DNA of 64,000 nt. Origin: Pseudomonas pseudonitroreducens. Its GTDB lineage: Bacteria; Pseudomonadota; Gammaproteobacteria; Pseudomonadales; Pseudomonadaceae. The stretch spans positions 558,001 to 622,000 of the forward strand of contig NZ_BQHJ01000001.1 in NCBI RefSeq assembly GCF_021603645.1, in the 5' to 3' direction. A program made the position numbers and the translations under genes. Positions 1-10,178 of this stretch are shown one piece after another (position 1 is the stretch's first letter; every line of letters starts with the position of its first letter). The notes below the pieces were generated by a model that searched no databases, had not been told where the DNA came from, and saw only the letters and a list, made by a program, of their open reading frames with translations.

Positions 1-15
1 TAACGCTGTTCTTTT

Positions 16-94
16 GTAGGAGCGAGCTTGCTCGCGAACCGCCTGACGTCATTGCCTCCGGCGAAAAGCGGTCGCGAGCAAGCTCGCTCCTACA
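16..94. repeat. REP palindrome pair (GTAGGAGCGAGC type)
   Basis: Two 23-24 base palindromic units face each other. One begins GTAGGAGCGAGC at 16 and its reverse complement ends near 94. The same unit pair recurs at 28649, 53345 and 58840, each time between or at the end of genes. This is the usual form of Pseudomonas REP/BIME elements. The right-hand unit overlaps the 3' end of the AtuA-family gene and contains its TAG stop. Confidence 0.85.
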
Positions 95-1880
95 GGAGTT
101 GATCGGCGATGGCTTGCGGCACCGCCACCGGGAATTCCAGCAACTGCTGGGCGAAGGCCTTGCCCTGCGGGTCGATACGCAGGCTCGCCACACCGCCGCC
201 GCCCAGGGCGTTCTCCAGCAGGAAGTTCAGGCTGTGGCTGCCCGGCAGGTGCCAGCGGCTGACGCGGCCAAGCTGCGGGTCGAGCACGTGCTGCATCCAC
301 TCGGCCACCGCGCCTTCGCTCAGCGCCTCGGCGATCCACGGCAGGTATTCGGGCCGGCGCGCCATCACGCCGATGTTGCTGTGGTTGCCCTTGTCGCCGG
401 AGCGCGCCACGGCCAGCTTTACCAGCGGCACGCTGGCCTGGGCCGGGCCTTCGGCGGCCGGCACGGCAATGTCGTCGGCCAGCGCGGCCGGGTCGAAGTG
501 GTCGATGGCGGGCAGGGCGACTGGCTGGCGCTCGCCGTCGATCTCCACGGTCAACTCACAGGCGTTCTTGTCGATCAGGAAGGAGAACAGGCGGATCACC
601 GGGTACACGGTCGGGCGGCCGCCGACGATGCCGGTCAGGCCCGGCGCCATGCCGGTGGCGGCCTGGGCGATCTCGCGGGAGAACAACACCAGGGCTTCCT
701 TGCGGCTGTGACGCACGGCGAGCTTCACCACGATTTCGCGGCTGTCCTCGCGGCGCCCGTGCGGGCCGTAGGTGGCTTCGCTGCCGAGCAGTTCGATGCT
801 GACCTCGCGGTACGGGCCCCAGCCGCGTTCCATGAGGATTTCCTCGGTCTTGGCGATGATCGCCTGGCTGACCCGCTCGGCCTTCTTCACCGCGTCGATG
901 CCGGCGATCAGGCAACTGGCAGTGCAACGGAAACCGTCCGGGTAGGTGGCGCTGACCTTGTACTGCCCGGTCGGCGGCAGACCACGTGCGCCGCTGACGG
1001 TCACGCGGTTGTCGCCCACCTGGGCCAGTTGGACCCGGGTGAAATCGCAGATCACATCGGGCAGCAGGTAGGCGCGCGGGTCGCCGATCTCGTAGAGCAT
1101 CTGCTCGCCCACCGACAGCGGCGTCACCAGTCCGCCGGTACCTTGCGGCTTGGTCACCACGAAGTCGCCAGAGGCCTGCACTTCGACGAGCGGGAAGCCG
1201 ATGTGCTCGTAGTCCGGCACGCTTTCCCAGTCGGTGAAGTTGCCGCCGGTGCACTGCGCGCCGCACTCGATGATGTGCCCGGCCAGCGCGGCCTGGGCCA
1301 GCTTGTCGTAGTCGTTCCAGGCCCAACCGAACTCGTGGACCAGCGCGGCGCTGACCACTGCGCTATCCACGACGCGGCCGGTAATGACGATATCGGCGCC
1401 GGCCTTCAGCGCCTGGACGATGCCGGGGGCACCGAGGTAGGCGTTGATCGATACGCACATCGGCGGCATCGGCGCGTCGCTGAACATCTCGCGGATGCCG
1501 GCCTTCGCCAGTTCACCCAGGCGCGGCTGCAAGTTATCGCCGTGCACCACGGCGATCTTCAGCGCCACGCCGGCCTTCTCGCAGGCAGCGGCGAGGGCGC
1601 TGGCGCAGGCCTGCGGGTTGACCCCGCCGGCGTTGCTGATCACGCGGACCTTCTTCGCTGCGATGTCGCCGAGCAGGGGTGTCATCACCTCGACGAAGTC
1701 GGTGGCGTAGCCTGCCTCGGGATTCTTCAGGCGCGCGCCGGCCATGATCGACATGGTGATTTCGGCCAGGTAATCGAACACCAGGTAATCCAACTGCGCG
1801 CCGCGCACCAGTTGGGCGGCGGCGGTGGAGGTGTCGCCCCAGAAGGCGGAGGCGCAGCCGATACGTACGGTTCTGGTCAT
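90..1880 (-). CDS. atuA: AtuA family protein (acyclic terpene utilization)
   Basis: The 596-residue product matches the AtuA/DUF1446 family: a long N-terminal domain starting [17 protein letters not shown], and a C-terminal ferredoxin-like AtuA domain (around [17 protein letters not shown]). AtuA is needed for growth on citronellol and geraniol in Pseudomonas; its exact reaction is not settled. I chose ATG 1880 because the open frame further upstream runs through the operators. A TetR gene lies divergently with paired operators between, as described for atuR-atuA. The TAG stop lies inside a REP unit, so the C-terminus may be a rewritten end. No atuB can be seen because the window ends 89 bases beyond. 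A non-terpene DUF1446 paralogue is possible. Confidence 0.72.
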   Translation of the reverse strand: MTRTVRIGCASAFWGDTSTAAAQLVRGAQLDYLVFDYLAEITMSIMAGARLKNPEAGYATDFVEVMTPLLGDIAAKKVRVISNAGGVNPQACASALAAACEKAGVALKIAVVHGDNLQPRLGELAKAGIREMFSDAPMPPMCVSINAYLGAPGIVQALKAGADIVITGRVVDSAVVSAALVHEFGWAWNDYDKLAQAALAGHIIECGAQCTGGNFTDWESVPDYEHIGFPLVEVQASGDFVVTKPQGTGGLVTPLSVGEQMLYEIGDPRAYLLPDVICDFTRVQLAQVGDNRVTVSGARGLPPTGQYKVSATYPDGFRCTASCLIAGIDAVKKAERVSQAIIAKTEEILMERGWGPYREVSIELLGSEATYGPHGRREDSREIVVKLAVRHSRKEALVLFSREIAQAATGMAPGLTGIVGGRPTVYPVIRLFSFLIDKNACELTVEIDGERQPVALPAIDHFDPAALADDIAVPAAEGPAQASVPLVKLAVARSGDKGNHSNIGVMARRPEYLPWIAEALSEGAVAEWMQHVLDPQLGRVSRWHLPGSHSLNFLLENALGGGGVASLRIDPQGKAFAQQLLEFPVAVPQAIADQLL

Positions 1881-1917
1881 TATTCTGCCCGTGACGCTGA
1901 GTGATGGATCGACATTA

Positions 1918-1991
1918 CCAAGCAAGCGCTTGGTTGAAAAGCCCCGAAAGAACGACAACCCCAACCATTGGATGGCCAAGCGCTTGCTTGG
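1918..1991. promoter_or_regulatory. Twin inverted TetR (AtuR-type) operators
   Basis: CCAAGCAAGCGCTTGG at 1918-1933 and its exact reverse complement CCAAGCGCTTGCTTGG at 1976-1991 lie 42 bases apart. Each contains the palindrome CAAGCGCTTG. They fill the space between the divergent atuA and atuR starts. Published work on AtuR describes two 13-base inverted repeats in the atuA-atuR gap, which fits. The repressor probably shuts off both promoters. Confidence 0.8.
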
Positions 1992-2048
1992 TTGGTCCTC
2001 GCGGGCTTACATTTCGTCAGACAACACAAGTACTTGCAGGGCGTTTCG

Positions 2049-2720
2049 ATGAATCGCCCTGAGCAGATCGGCCGATGGGGCCAATGGGGAGAGAACAGCG
2101 TGGATGACCGCAAAGCCCGCGAAGTAATGCTGGAGCTGGTCGGGACCGGGCAGATCACCGACCCGGAAAGCGCCCGCGGCAAGCTGCTGCAAACTGCCGC
2201 GCATCTGTTCCGCAGCAAGGGCTACGAACGCACCACGGTGCGCGACCTGGCCGGCGCGGTGGGGATTCAGTCCGGCAGCATCTTCCACCATTTCAAGAGC
2301 AAGGACGAAATCCTCCGCTCGGTGATGGAGGAAACCATCCTCTACAACACCGCCCTGATGCGCGCCGCCCTGGCCGATGCGTCCACCCTGCGCGAGCGCC
2401 TGCTGGCGCTGATCCGCTGCGAGCTGCAGTCGATCACCGGTGGTACCGGCGAGGCGATGGCGGTGCTGGTCTATGAATGGCGCTCGCTGTCGGAAGAGGG
2501 CCAGGCCTACATCCTCAGCCTGCGCGACATCTACGAGCAGATGTGGCTGGAAGTGCTGGAAGAGGCGCGCCTGGCCGGCTTTAGCCAGGGCGACCCGTTC
2601 ATCCTGCGGCGCTTCCTCACCGGGGCGTTGTCCTGGTCGATCACCTGGTTCCGCCCCGAGGGCAGCCTGACGCTGGATGAGCTGGCCGAGCAGGCGTTGC
2701 TGTTGGTGATGCGCGAGTAG
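2049..2720 (+). CDS. atuR: TetR/AcrR family repressor, probable AtuR
   Basis: The 223-residue protein has a TetR helix-turn-helix at about residues 40-85 (ARGKLLQTAAHLFRSKGYER, TTVRDLAGAVG, SIFHHFKSKDEIL) followed by an all-helical ligand domain. It is transcribed away from atuA with two inverted operators between, so it most likely represses both genes and is relieved by a terpenoid acyl-CoA. That role is inferred from position and from AtuR of P. aeruginosa. The ATG at 2049 has a weak ribosome site. GTG 2100 has a better one (GGGGAGAG, spacing 7) and would remove 17 residues without touching the HTH. Confidence 0.75.
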   Translation: MNRPEQIGRWGQWGENSVDDRKAREVMLELVGTGQITDPESARGKLLQTAAHLFRSKGYERTTVRDLAGAVGIQSGSIFHHFKSKDEILRSVMEETILYNTALMRAALADASTLRERLLALIRCELQSITGGTGEAMAVLVYEWRSLSEEGQAYILSLRDIYEQMWLEVLEEARLAGFSQGDPFILRRFLTGALSWSITWFRPEGSLTLDELAEQALLLVMRE

Positions 2721-2742
2721 GTTCGGAGCGGGCGGGATGCCA

Positions 2743-2845
2743 ATCGCGGACGGAGTCCGCTCCTACGCGTGCCGGAGAAATTGGCATTGCGGCGACACCC
2801 TCGCACGGCGTTGAGCTCTGGGTAGGAGCGGACTCCGTCCGCGAT
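2743..2845. repeat. REP-like inverted pair, GGACTCCGTCC variant
   Basis: A 24-base unit at 2743-2766 is the exact reverse complement of the unit at 2822-2845 (GTAGGAGCGGACTCCGTCC and on). It keeps the GTAGGAGCG head of the other REP units here but has a different core. It lies between the convergent atuR and CPBP genes, where no other terminator is obvious. Confidence 0.8.
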
Positions 2846-2869
2846 CGCTCAACGCGGGCACCGAGCTAA

Positions 2870-3634
2870 TCAGATAATCCGCAACGGATAACTGAACAGC
2901 AGCAGGTGCAGGCAGTTCACCGCGGCATGCAGCAGGACGGGGACTGCGAGGCGGCCGCTGAAGTGGAAAGCCAGGCCGTAGCCCAGGCCCGCGATGCCCG
3001 CGACCACTGCGAACAACGGATTGATCGGCCAGTGCACCAGGCCGAACAGCACGCTGGCGGTCGTCACTCCGGCGAAGGCGCCGAAGCGGCGCACTAGTTC
3101 GCTTTGCAGCAGACCGCGGAAGAAAGCCTCTTCGGTCAGCGAGATCACGCAGACGTTGACCAGCATCCACAGCCAGAAGCCGGGCGGCCATTTCGGGTTC
3201 CACACCACCAGGCCGCCCGCTACGGCCACCAGCGGCACGGCGAACAGCGTGGTGACGATGACGATGGCGGCGAAGTCCGGGGAGCGTTTCTCCATCGGCA
3301 CCGGATCGCGGCGCAGCCACCAGGCGAGCAGGGTGATACCCACCAGGGCCTTGTCCCAGGACAGGTGCAGGGCGTAGACCGGAGCGTCCGGGCTGAGCTG
3401 GCGCACTGGCCAGAGCGTCCACGAGGTAGTGCCCGGCAACAGGTGCGCGGCCAGGGCGATACTGAGCACCAGGCACACCAGCCACCAGAGCAGCCGCGGC
3501 AGGCGAGCCTCGCCGTAGAGGGTCCAGGCGATGTAGACAGCGCCGATCAGCAACCCCACTGGCTGGACGAATCCGAGCCCGAAACCGCAGAGCAACAACA
3601 CGACTGGCAGCAGCGGCAGGAGTTTCCTGAGCAT
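2870..3634 (-). CDS. CPBP family intramembrane glutamic protease
   Basis: The 254-residue hydrophobic protein has about eight membrane segments. It carries the three CPBP (CAAX/Abi) signatures in order: EEAFFRGLL (EExxxR), FGLVHW (FxxxH) and HAAVNCLH (HxxxN). These form the active site of membrane glutamic proteases such as Rce1. The start at 3634 is preferred because GGAGG lies six bases upstream; the ATG 12 bases earlier has no ribosome site. The substrate is unknown. Neighbours do not suggest a pathway; some family members cleave bacteriocins or anti-sigma factors. Confidence 0.8.
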   Translation of the reverse strand: MLRKLLPLLPVVLLLCGFGLGFVQPVGLLIGAVYIAWTLYGEARLPRLLWWLVCLVLSIALAAHLLPGTTSWTLWPVRQLSPDAPVYALHLSWDKALVGITLLAWWLRRDPVPMEKRSPDFAAIVIVTTLFAVPLVAVAGGLVVWNPKWPPGFWLWMLVNVCVISLTEEAFFRGLLQSELVRRFGAFAGVTTASVLFGLVHWPINPLFAVVAGIAGLGYGLAFHFSGRLAVPVLLHAAVNCLHLLLFSYPLRII

Positions 3635-3734
3635 TCTTTCCTCCATCGAAGGAGGCGAGTCTAGGCAATTTCAACCGCTGCTGACCATCGTTACGGCCAG
3701 TTTTTGACTGAAGCGTCAGTCAGTTAGGCGATTA

Positions 3735-3905
3735 TCAGGGTTTATCTTCAGCTTCCTTGGCGTCCATCTCGGCGTTGCGCTCGTGGATACGCTTGAGCTG
3801 CTCCTCGGTCAGCGGGAGCTTTTTCGCGGTATCGCGCAGCATCATCAGCGCGCCGACGATGGAGCCCATGGCTAGGGCGATGATCAACCAGGCATACCAG
3901 GGCAT
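3735..3905 (-). CDS. DUF2897 family small membrane protein
   Basis: A 56-residue protein with one N-terminal membrane helix (MPWYAWLIIALAMGSIVGAL) and a charged, helical tail (LPLTEEQLKRIHERNAEMDA). The sequence and length match the DUF2897 family common in Pseudomonas. A good ribosome site (GGAGACGGG) precedes the ATG. Function is unknown. It lies just downstream of eutC on the same strand, with 47 bases between, and could be co-transcribed. Confidence 0.8.
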   Translation of the reverse strand: MPWYAWLIIALAMGSIVGALMMLRDTAKKLPLTEEQLKRIHERNAEMDAKEAEDKP

Positions 3906-3952
3906 GGTCCCGTCTCCGACAGTGGCAGTGGAATATCACGATACGCTGTGAT

Positions 3953-4729
3953 TCAGACCTTGTCAGGCGCACGCCGGTTCAGACTGATCGCTTCGGGCAG
4001 GTCGCTGTCATCCTTGAGTTTCACGCCGCTGACGCGCATGCGCAGCGACTGTTGCAGCAGATGGGCGAGCTTGTGGGCAGCCTGCGCGTAGGGCAGGCCC
4101 TCGGGGCGCACGTTGGAGATGCAGTTGCGCTCGCTGTCCATGCGCCCCACCTGCGGCTGCCAGGTGAGGTAGAGGCCCAGGCTGTCCGGTGAGCTGAGGC
4201 CGGGGCGTTCACCGATCAGCACCAGTGCGAGCTTCGCTCCCAGTGCCGCGCCGATGCCGTCGCCGATGGCCACGCGGCCCTGCTCGGCGAGCACCACGGG
4301 GGTGTGCTGCCAGTCAGTGGCGAAGCGCTCGCGCAGCGCGCTCAGCAGTGGCAGTGCGTGTTGCTGGACAGCGAAGGAGGAAAGCCCGTCGGCAATCACG
4401 ACGACCAGTTCCGCGGCGATTTTCTCGCCCTTGAGTTGCCACAGGCTGTCCGGATGCAGGGCGCGACCCAGGTCCGGGCGCAGCAGGTAGGTCTGGCGGT
4501 CCGGCGCCTCGCTGCGCGCGCGCAGGACGCGGAAGCCCTCGTCGACCAGCGATTGCTGCAGCGCCGCGAAGTCCAGCGGATGGTGCACCGCGTCGCGGGC
4601 CTGGGCATGGGCCAGGCCGAACTTCAGCACTTCGCGGGTCGGCAGGCTGGAGCCGACGCGGCCCAGCGCAATACGCGCGGAAGTATGTGCGCGCAGTTCG
4701 TCCCACGGGTCGCTGTGGATCAGGTCCAT
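3953..4729 (-). CDS. eutC: Ethanolamine ammonia-lyase small subunit
   Basis: The 258-residue product matches EutC: N-terminal TSARIALGRVG, TYLLRPDLGR, and the cobalamin-binding domain with VVVIADGLSS, GERPGLSSPDSLG and RNCISNVRPEGL. With EutB it forms the adenosylcobalamin-dependent lyase that converts ethanolamine to acetaldehyde and ammonia. The gene starts 12 bases after eutB ends, so the two are translated from one message. No EutA-type reactivase and no microcompartment shell genes are nearby, which is the normal short pseudomonad arrangement. Confidence 0.95.
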   Translation of the reverse strand: MDLIHSDPWDELRAHTSARIALGRVGSSLPTREVLKFGLAHAQARDAVHHPLDFAALQQSLVDEGFRVLRARSEAPDRQTYLLRPDLGRALHPDSLWQLKGEKIAAELVVVIADGLSSFAVQQHALPLLSALRERFATDWQHTPVVLAEQGRVAIGDGIGAALGAKLALVLIGERPGLSSPDSLGLYLTWQPQVGRMDSERNCISNVRPEGLPYAQAAHKLAHLLQQSLRMRVSGVKLKDDSDLPEAISLNRRAPDKV

Positions 4730-4741
4730 GCTTTCAGTTCC

Positions 4742-6115
4742 TCAGAAGGCCCGTAGCAGGTCGTGGCCGCGGCCGATTGGCCGCAACTGGCCGGAGGCTT
4801 CGGTAATCGCCATTTTCACCAGCCAGGCGTCGAACTCCGGCGCACGTTGCAGGCCCAGGGTGCTGCGCAGGTAGAGGGCGTCGTGGAAGGAAGTGCTCTG
4901 GTAGTTGAGCATGATGTCGTCGGCGCCGGGGATGCCCATGATGAAGGTGACGCCCGCCGCGCCGAGCAGGGTCAGCAGGTTGTCCATGTCGTCCTGGTCG
5001 GCCTCGGCGTGGTTGGTGTAGCAGACGTCGCAGCCCATGGGTACGCCCAGCAGCTTGGCGCAGAAGTGATCCTCCAGCCCCGCGCGGATGATCTGCTTGC
5101 CGTCGTAGAGGTATTCCGGGCCGATGAAGCCGACCACGGTGTTGGTCAGCAGCGGGCGGAACTCGCGGGCCACGGCATAGGCGCGGGCCTCGCAGGTCTG
5201 CTGGTCGACGCCATGGTGGCCGCCGGCGGACAGCGCGCTGCCCTGGCCGGTCTCGAAGTACATGACGTTGTCGCCCAGCGTGCCGCGCTTGAGCGACAGC
5301 GCCGCCTCGTGGGCCTCGCGCAGCAGGGCGAGGTTGATGCCGAAGCTGTCGTTGGTCTTCTGCGTGCCGGCGATGGACTGGAACACCAGGTCGATCGGCG
5401 CGCCGGCCTCGATGGCCTGGATCTGCGAGGTGACGTGGGTGAGCACGCAGCTCTGCAGGGGAATCTCGAAGCGCTGTCGCAACTCGTCCATCATTCGCCA
5501 CAGCTGCATCAGGGTGGCTGGCGAGTCGCTCGCCGGGTTGATGCCCACCACCGCATCGCCGGAGCCGTAGAGCAGGCCGTCGAGCATGCTGGCGGCGATG
5601 CCGCGCACGTCGTCCGTGGGGTGGTTGGGCTGCAGGCGCACCGAAAGGTGGCCGGACAGGCCGATGGTATTGCGGAAGCGGGTGATCACGCGGCACTTCT
5701 TCGCCGCCAGGATCAGGTCCTGGTTGCGCATCAGCTTGCTTACCGCGGCGGCCATCTCCGGCGTGATACCGCGCGCCGTGGCGGTCAGCGTGGCGCTGTC
5801 GGTGCTGTCCAGCAGCAGCCAGTCGCGGAAGTCGCCGACAGTGAGATGGCTGATCGCTGCGAAGGCGGCGGCATCGTGGCTGTCGATGATCAGCCGGGTG
5901 ACTTCGTCGGCTTCGTAGGGGATCAGCGCTTCATCGAGGAAGCGTTTGAGCGGCACCTCGGCGAGGGCGATCTTCGCCGCCATGCGTTCTTCGTAGCTGT
6001 CCGCGGCAAGGCCCGCCAGCGAGTCGCCGGAGCGCGCCGGGCTGGCCTTGGCGAGCAGCGTCTTCAGGTCGGCGAAGCGGTAGGTCAGGCTACCGACAGT
6101 GGTCTGGTAGGTCAT
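4742..6115 (-). CDS. eutB: Ethanolamine ammonia-lyase large subunit
   Basis: The 457-residue product is EutB, the catalytic TIM-barrel chain. Recognisable stretches include RFRNTIGLSGHLSVRLQPN, GSGDAVVGINPASDS, YFETGQGSALSAGGHHGVD and MGCDVCYTNHAEADQDDMDN, which carry substrate and corrin contacts. Length is normal for the family. It is the middle gene of permease-eutB-eutC, 54 bases behind the permease. Coenzyme B12 is required, so the host must make or import cobalamin. No acetaldehyde dehydrogenase is in this window. Confidence 0.96.
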   Translation of the reverse strand: MTYQTTVGSLTYRFADLKTLLAKASPARSGDSLAGLAADSYEERMAAKIALAEVPLKRFLDEALIPYEADEVTRLIIDSHDAAAFAAISHLTVGDFRDWLLLDSTDSATLTATARGITPEMAAAVSKLMRNQDLILAAKKCRVITRFRNTIGLSGHLSVRLQPNHPTDDVRGIAASMLDGLLYGSGDAVVGINPASDSPATLMQLWRMMDELRQRFEIPLQSCVLTHVTSQIQAIEAGAPIDLVFQSIAGTQKTNDSFGINLALLREAHEAALSLKRGTLGDNVMYFETGQGSALSAGGHHGVDQQTCEARAYAVAREFRPLLTNTVVGFIGPEYLYDGKQIIRAGLEDHFCAKLLGVPMGCDVCYTNHAEADQDDMDNLLTLLGAAGVTFIMGIPGADDIMLNYQSTSFHDALYLRSTLGLQRAPEFDAWLVKMAITEASGQLRPIGRGHDLLRAF

Positions 6116-6169
6116 GCGAACGTCCCGGTTGTTCCGCGCCCGGCCCAGGGGGCAGGGCGCGGATGGCGA

Positions 6170-7534
6170 TCAGGCTCCCGTCAGCATAGCGTCCGCCGGG
6201 GCGCTGGCGCGATGGGCGGCAGTGAGCTGGAAGTAGACGAAGCCCGCCGCCATGAAGGCCAGGAAGATTCCGGCGATCTGCAGGTTGAACCAGACCATCG
6301 CCGCCAGGCACAGCACTGCCAGCGCCAGGGCGATGCCCGGCACCACCGGGAAGCCCGGTGCGCGGAAGCTGCGTTCCAGGTTCGGCTCGCTGCGGCGCAG
6401 CTTGAACAGGCTGAGCATGCTCATGATGTACATGACGATGGCGCCGAACACGCTCATGGTGATCATCGCCGCGGTCAGGCTCATGCCCTGCAGGGCGATC
6501 AGGCCGTCACTGTAGATCGCCGCGATGCCTACCAGGCCGCCGGCGATGATCGCCCGGTGCGGGGTCTGGAAGCGCGACAGCCTGGCCAGGCCGCGCGGCA
6601 GGTAGCCGGCGCGGGCGAGGGCGAAGAACTGTCGCGAGTAACCGAGGATGATGCCGTGGAAGCTGGCGACCAGGCCGAACAGGCCGATCCACACCAGCAT
6701 GTGCAGCCAGCCGGAGTTCTCGCCGACCACCATCTTCATCGCCTGCGGCAGCGGATCGTTGATCCCCGAGAGAGCCTTCCAGTCGCCGGCGCCGCCGGCA
6801 AACAGCATCACGCCGATGGCCAGCACCACCAGGGTGAGGATGCCGCTGACGTAGGCCTTGGGAATCGTGCGTTTCGGGTCTTTCGCTTCCTCGGCGGCCA
6901 TGGCCGCGCCCTCGATGGCGAGGAAGAACCAGATGGCGAAGGGAATCGCCGCGAAGATGCCGCTGATCGCTGCGCCGCCGAAGCTGTCGGAGCCGGCCCA
7001 GCCATTGAGCACGAAGTTGCTGAAGCTGAAGCCCGGCGCGACCACGCCCATGAACACCAGCAGTTCGCCCACCGCGAGGATGGTGACGATCAGCTCGAAG
7101 GTCGCCGCGATGCTGACGCCGAGGATATTCAGGGTCATGAAGATCAGGTACGCGCCAACCGCCGCGTGCTTCGGATCGAGCGAGGGGAACTGCACGTTGA
7201 GGTAGGCGCCGATGGCCATGGCGATGGCCGGCGGGGCGAAGACGAACTCGATCAGCGTGGCGAGGCCTGCGACCAGCCCGCCTTTTTCGCCGAAGGCGCG
7301 GCGACTGTAGGCGAAGGGCCCGCCGGCATGGGGAATGGCGGTGGTCAGCTCGGTGAAACTGAAGATGAAACAGGTGTACATGGTCGCCACCAGCAGCGTG
7401 GTGACCAGGAAGCCGAGGGTGCCGGCCACGCCCCAGCCGTAGCTCCAGCCGAAGTACTCACCGGAAATCACCAGGCCCACGGCGATGCCCCACAGATGCA
7501 GGGTGCCGAGGGTGGGTTTGAGTTGCGTGCTCAT
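6170..7534 (-). CDS. eat: Ethanolamine permease (APC superfamily)
   Basis: The 454-residue protein has about 12 membrane segments and APC features near the N-terminus (LGTLHLWGIAVGLVISGEYF) and in the middle (FLAIEGAAMAAEEAKDPKRT). It matches the ethanolamine permease that precedes eutBC in Pseudomonas. ATG 7534 has AGGAG eight bases upstream. Transcription very probably begins at the sigma-54 promoter about 75 bases upstream, putting uptake and breakdown of ethanolamine under a nitrogen- or inducer-responsive enhancer-binding protein that is not encoded here. Confidence 0.92.
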   Translation of the reverse strand: MSTQLKPTLGTLHLWGIAVGLVISGEYFGWSYGWGVAGTLGFLVTTLLVATMYTCFIFSFTELTTAIPHAGGPFAYSRRAFGEKGGLVAGLATLIEFVFAPPAIAMAIGAYLNVQFPSLDPKHAAVGAYLIFMTLNILGVSIAATFELIVTILAVGELLVFMGVVAPGFSFSNFVLNGWAGSDSFGGAAISGIFAAIPFAIWFFLAIEGAAMAAEEAKDPKRTIPKAYVSGILTLVVLAIGVMLFAGGAGDWKALSGINDPLPQAMKMVVGENSGWLHMLVWIGLFGLVASFHGIILGYSRQFFALARAGYLPRGLARLSRFQTPHRAIIAGGLVGIAAIYSDGLIALQGMSLTAAMITMSVFGAIVMYIMSMLSLFKLRRSEPNLERSFRAPGFPVVPGIALALAVLCLAAMVWFNLQIAGIFLAFMAAGFVYFQLTAAHRASAPADAMLTGA

Positions 7535-7607
7535 GCGACGTCTCCTGAAGAGAAAGTCAGAGAAGAGAAAGTCCGAACGAGGATGAAAAACACGACCCGC
7601 TGATTCG

Positions 7608-7623
7608 TGCAGTGGCCGTGCCA
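7608..7623 (-). promoter_or_regulatory. Sigma-54 promoter of the ethanolamine operon
   Basis: Read on the minus strand the sequence is TGGCACG-GCCA-CTGCA. It has the -24 GG and -12 GC spaced by exactly ten bases and matches the RpoN consensus TGGCACGNNNNTTGCW at all but one position. It points at the permease gene, with the transcription start expected near 7596, about 62 bases before its ATG. The rest of the 316-base gap (7535-7850) shows no other clear site; an upstream activator site is expected at about 7650-7800 but I cannot pick it out. Confidence 0.82.
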
Positions 7624-7850
7624 TGCCCGGAGATCAGGTCGCAAAGCGAGGTTTCGCGTCGTTTCGTGAACATTCGCCGCACATGGCGTGCCTCGATTGG
7701 GGGCGCAGCGATTCGTTCAGGTGCGCGTCGCGGCGCTTGTTGCACGGCGATGACCGCGGCGTGACGCTTCGCGGAGCCGCGACGGCTGTCACAGGATGGC
7801 AATCTGCCGCTGGTCTACTGGCGCCCATTCCAGCGACCGGAGATTCGCCG

Positions 7851-9152
<1,302 letters not shown>

Positions 9153-9154
9153 AA

Positions 9155-10078
9155 ATGAGCCAGCAGCCTGTCCGCATCCTCTTCGTCGACGACGAGGAAC
9201 GCATCCTGCGCAGCCTCGCGATGCAGTTCCGCCGTCACTATGACGTGCTGGTGGAAACCGATCCGCACAAGGCTCTGCAGCGCCTGCGCGAGGAGCGCAT
9301 CGACATCCTCGTCAGCGACCAGCGCATGCCGCAGATGACCGGTGCCGAGTTGCTTGCCCAGGCCCAGGAGATCGCCCCGGACACCCTGCGCATCCTCCTG
9401 ACCGGTTATTCGGACCTCGATGCCGCGGTGGATGCGCTCAACAGCGGCGGCATCTTCCGCTACCTGACCAAGCCCTGGGACCCTCAGGAAATGGCCTTCA
9501 CCCTGCGTCAGGCGGCCGAGATCGCCCAGCGCCAGGCGCCGGCCGAGCCCATCGATACCAAGGCGATCAGCCGCGTCGTCGCGCCGCTCAACGTGCTGCT
9601 GCTGGACGAGGACGCCGAGACCCTGGCGTGCGTCGGCGAGTTCTGCAGCGCCGGCACTCATCAATTACACCGTGCGCGCAACCTCGCCGAGGCCATCCTC
9701 CGGCTGAACAGCGAGCCCATCGACATCCTCGTCAGCGACCTCAAGCTCGCCGGCGAAGACACCGCGCCGCTGCTCAAGTCCCTGGCCCAGGCCCACCCGC
9801 GCCTGCTGAGCATCGTCGTCACGCCGTTCCGCGATACCCAGGACCTGCTGGCGCTGATCAACCAGGCGCAGATCTTCCGCTACCTGCCCAAGCCGATTCG
9901 CCGCGGCCTGTTCGAGAAGGGTCTGAAGGCCGCTGCCGAGCAGGCGCTGCTCTGGCGCGCCCAGCCGGAGCAGAAGGTCGCGCGCATCGCCGAGGTGCCG
10001 CGCGAGGATCGTGAGCGGGAAAAAGTGGGCAGCCTGCTGGGCATGCTCGGCCGTCTGCGCGAGCGGCTGAGTGCCTGA
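9155..10078 (+). CDS. Double-receiver response regulator without output domain
   Basis: The 307-residue protein has two receiver domains in tandem. The first (residues 6-125) has acidic pocket DD12-13, phospho-acceptor Asp55 (SDQRMP) and the TKPW lysine. The second (about 145-265) has DED at 151-153, Asp195 (SDLKLAG) and PKPIRR. The tail is a short charged helix, with no HTH, GGDEF, HD or other effector. It probably acts by protein contact or as a phosphate relay or sink. It starts two bases after the kinase stops, so they form one operon and likely one pathway. Confidence 0.88.
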   Translation: MSQQPVRILFVDDEERILRSLAMQFRRHYDVLVETDPHKALQRLREERIDILVSDQRMPQMTGAELLAQAQEIAPDTLRILLTGYSDLDAAVDALNSGGIFRYLTKPWDPQEMAFTLRQAAEIAQRQAPAEPIDTKAISRVVAPLNVLLLDEDAETLACVGEFCSAGTHQLHRARNLAEAILRLNSEPIDILVSDLKLAGEDTAPLLKSLAQAHPRLLSIVVTPFRDTQDLLALINQAQIFRYLPKPIRRGLFEKGLKAAAEQALLWRAQPEQKVARIAEVPREDREREKVGSLLGMLGRLRERLSA

Positions 10079-10178
10079 TCGCCGTCGGCGACGCAGCATT
10101 CCTGCCGGGCGGGCTACGGAAGTCGGCGCGTTTCTGCGACAATGCGCGCCGATTTTTTCGATACCCGCGAGAGAGCCC

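Noticed and set aside
99-1904. A 601-codon plus-strand frame opposite atuA
   Set aside because: Low-complexity His/Gly/Arg/Ala-rich shadow of the AtuA gene without a recognisable domain.
3748-3972. A 74-codon minus-strand frame overlapping the DUF2897 gene
   Set aside because: Arg-rich product in the wrong frame; the 56-codon frame with membrane helix and ribosome site is the real gene.
4763-7603. A 946-codon open frame on the plus strand opposite the ethanolamine genes
   Set aside because: High G+C leaves the antisense frame open. The product is rich in Gly, Arg, His, Gln with no domain, while eutC, eutB and the permease on the minus strand are clear homologues.
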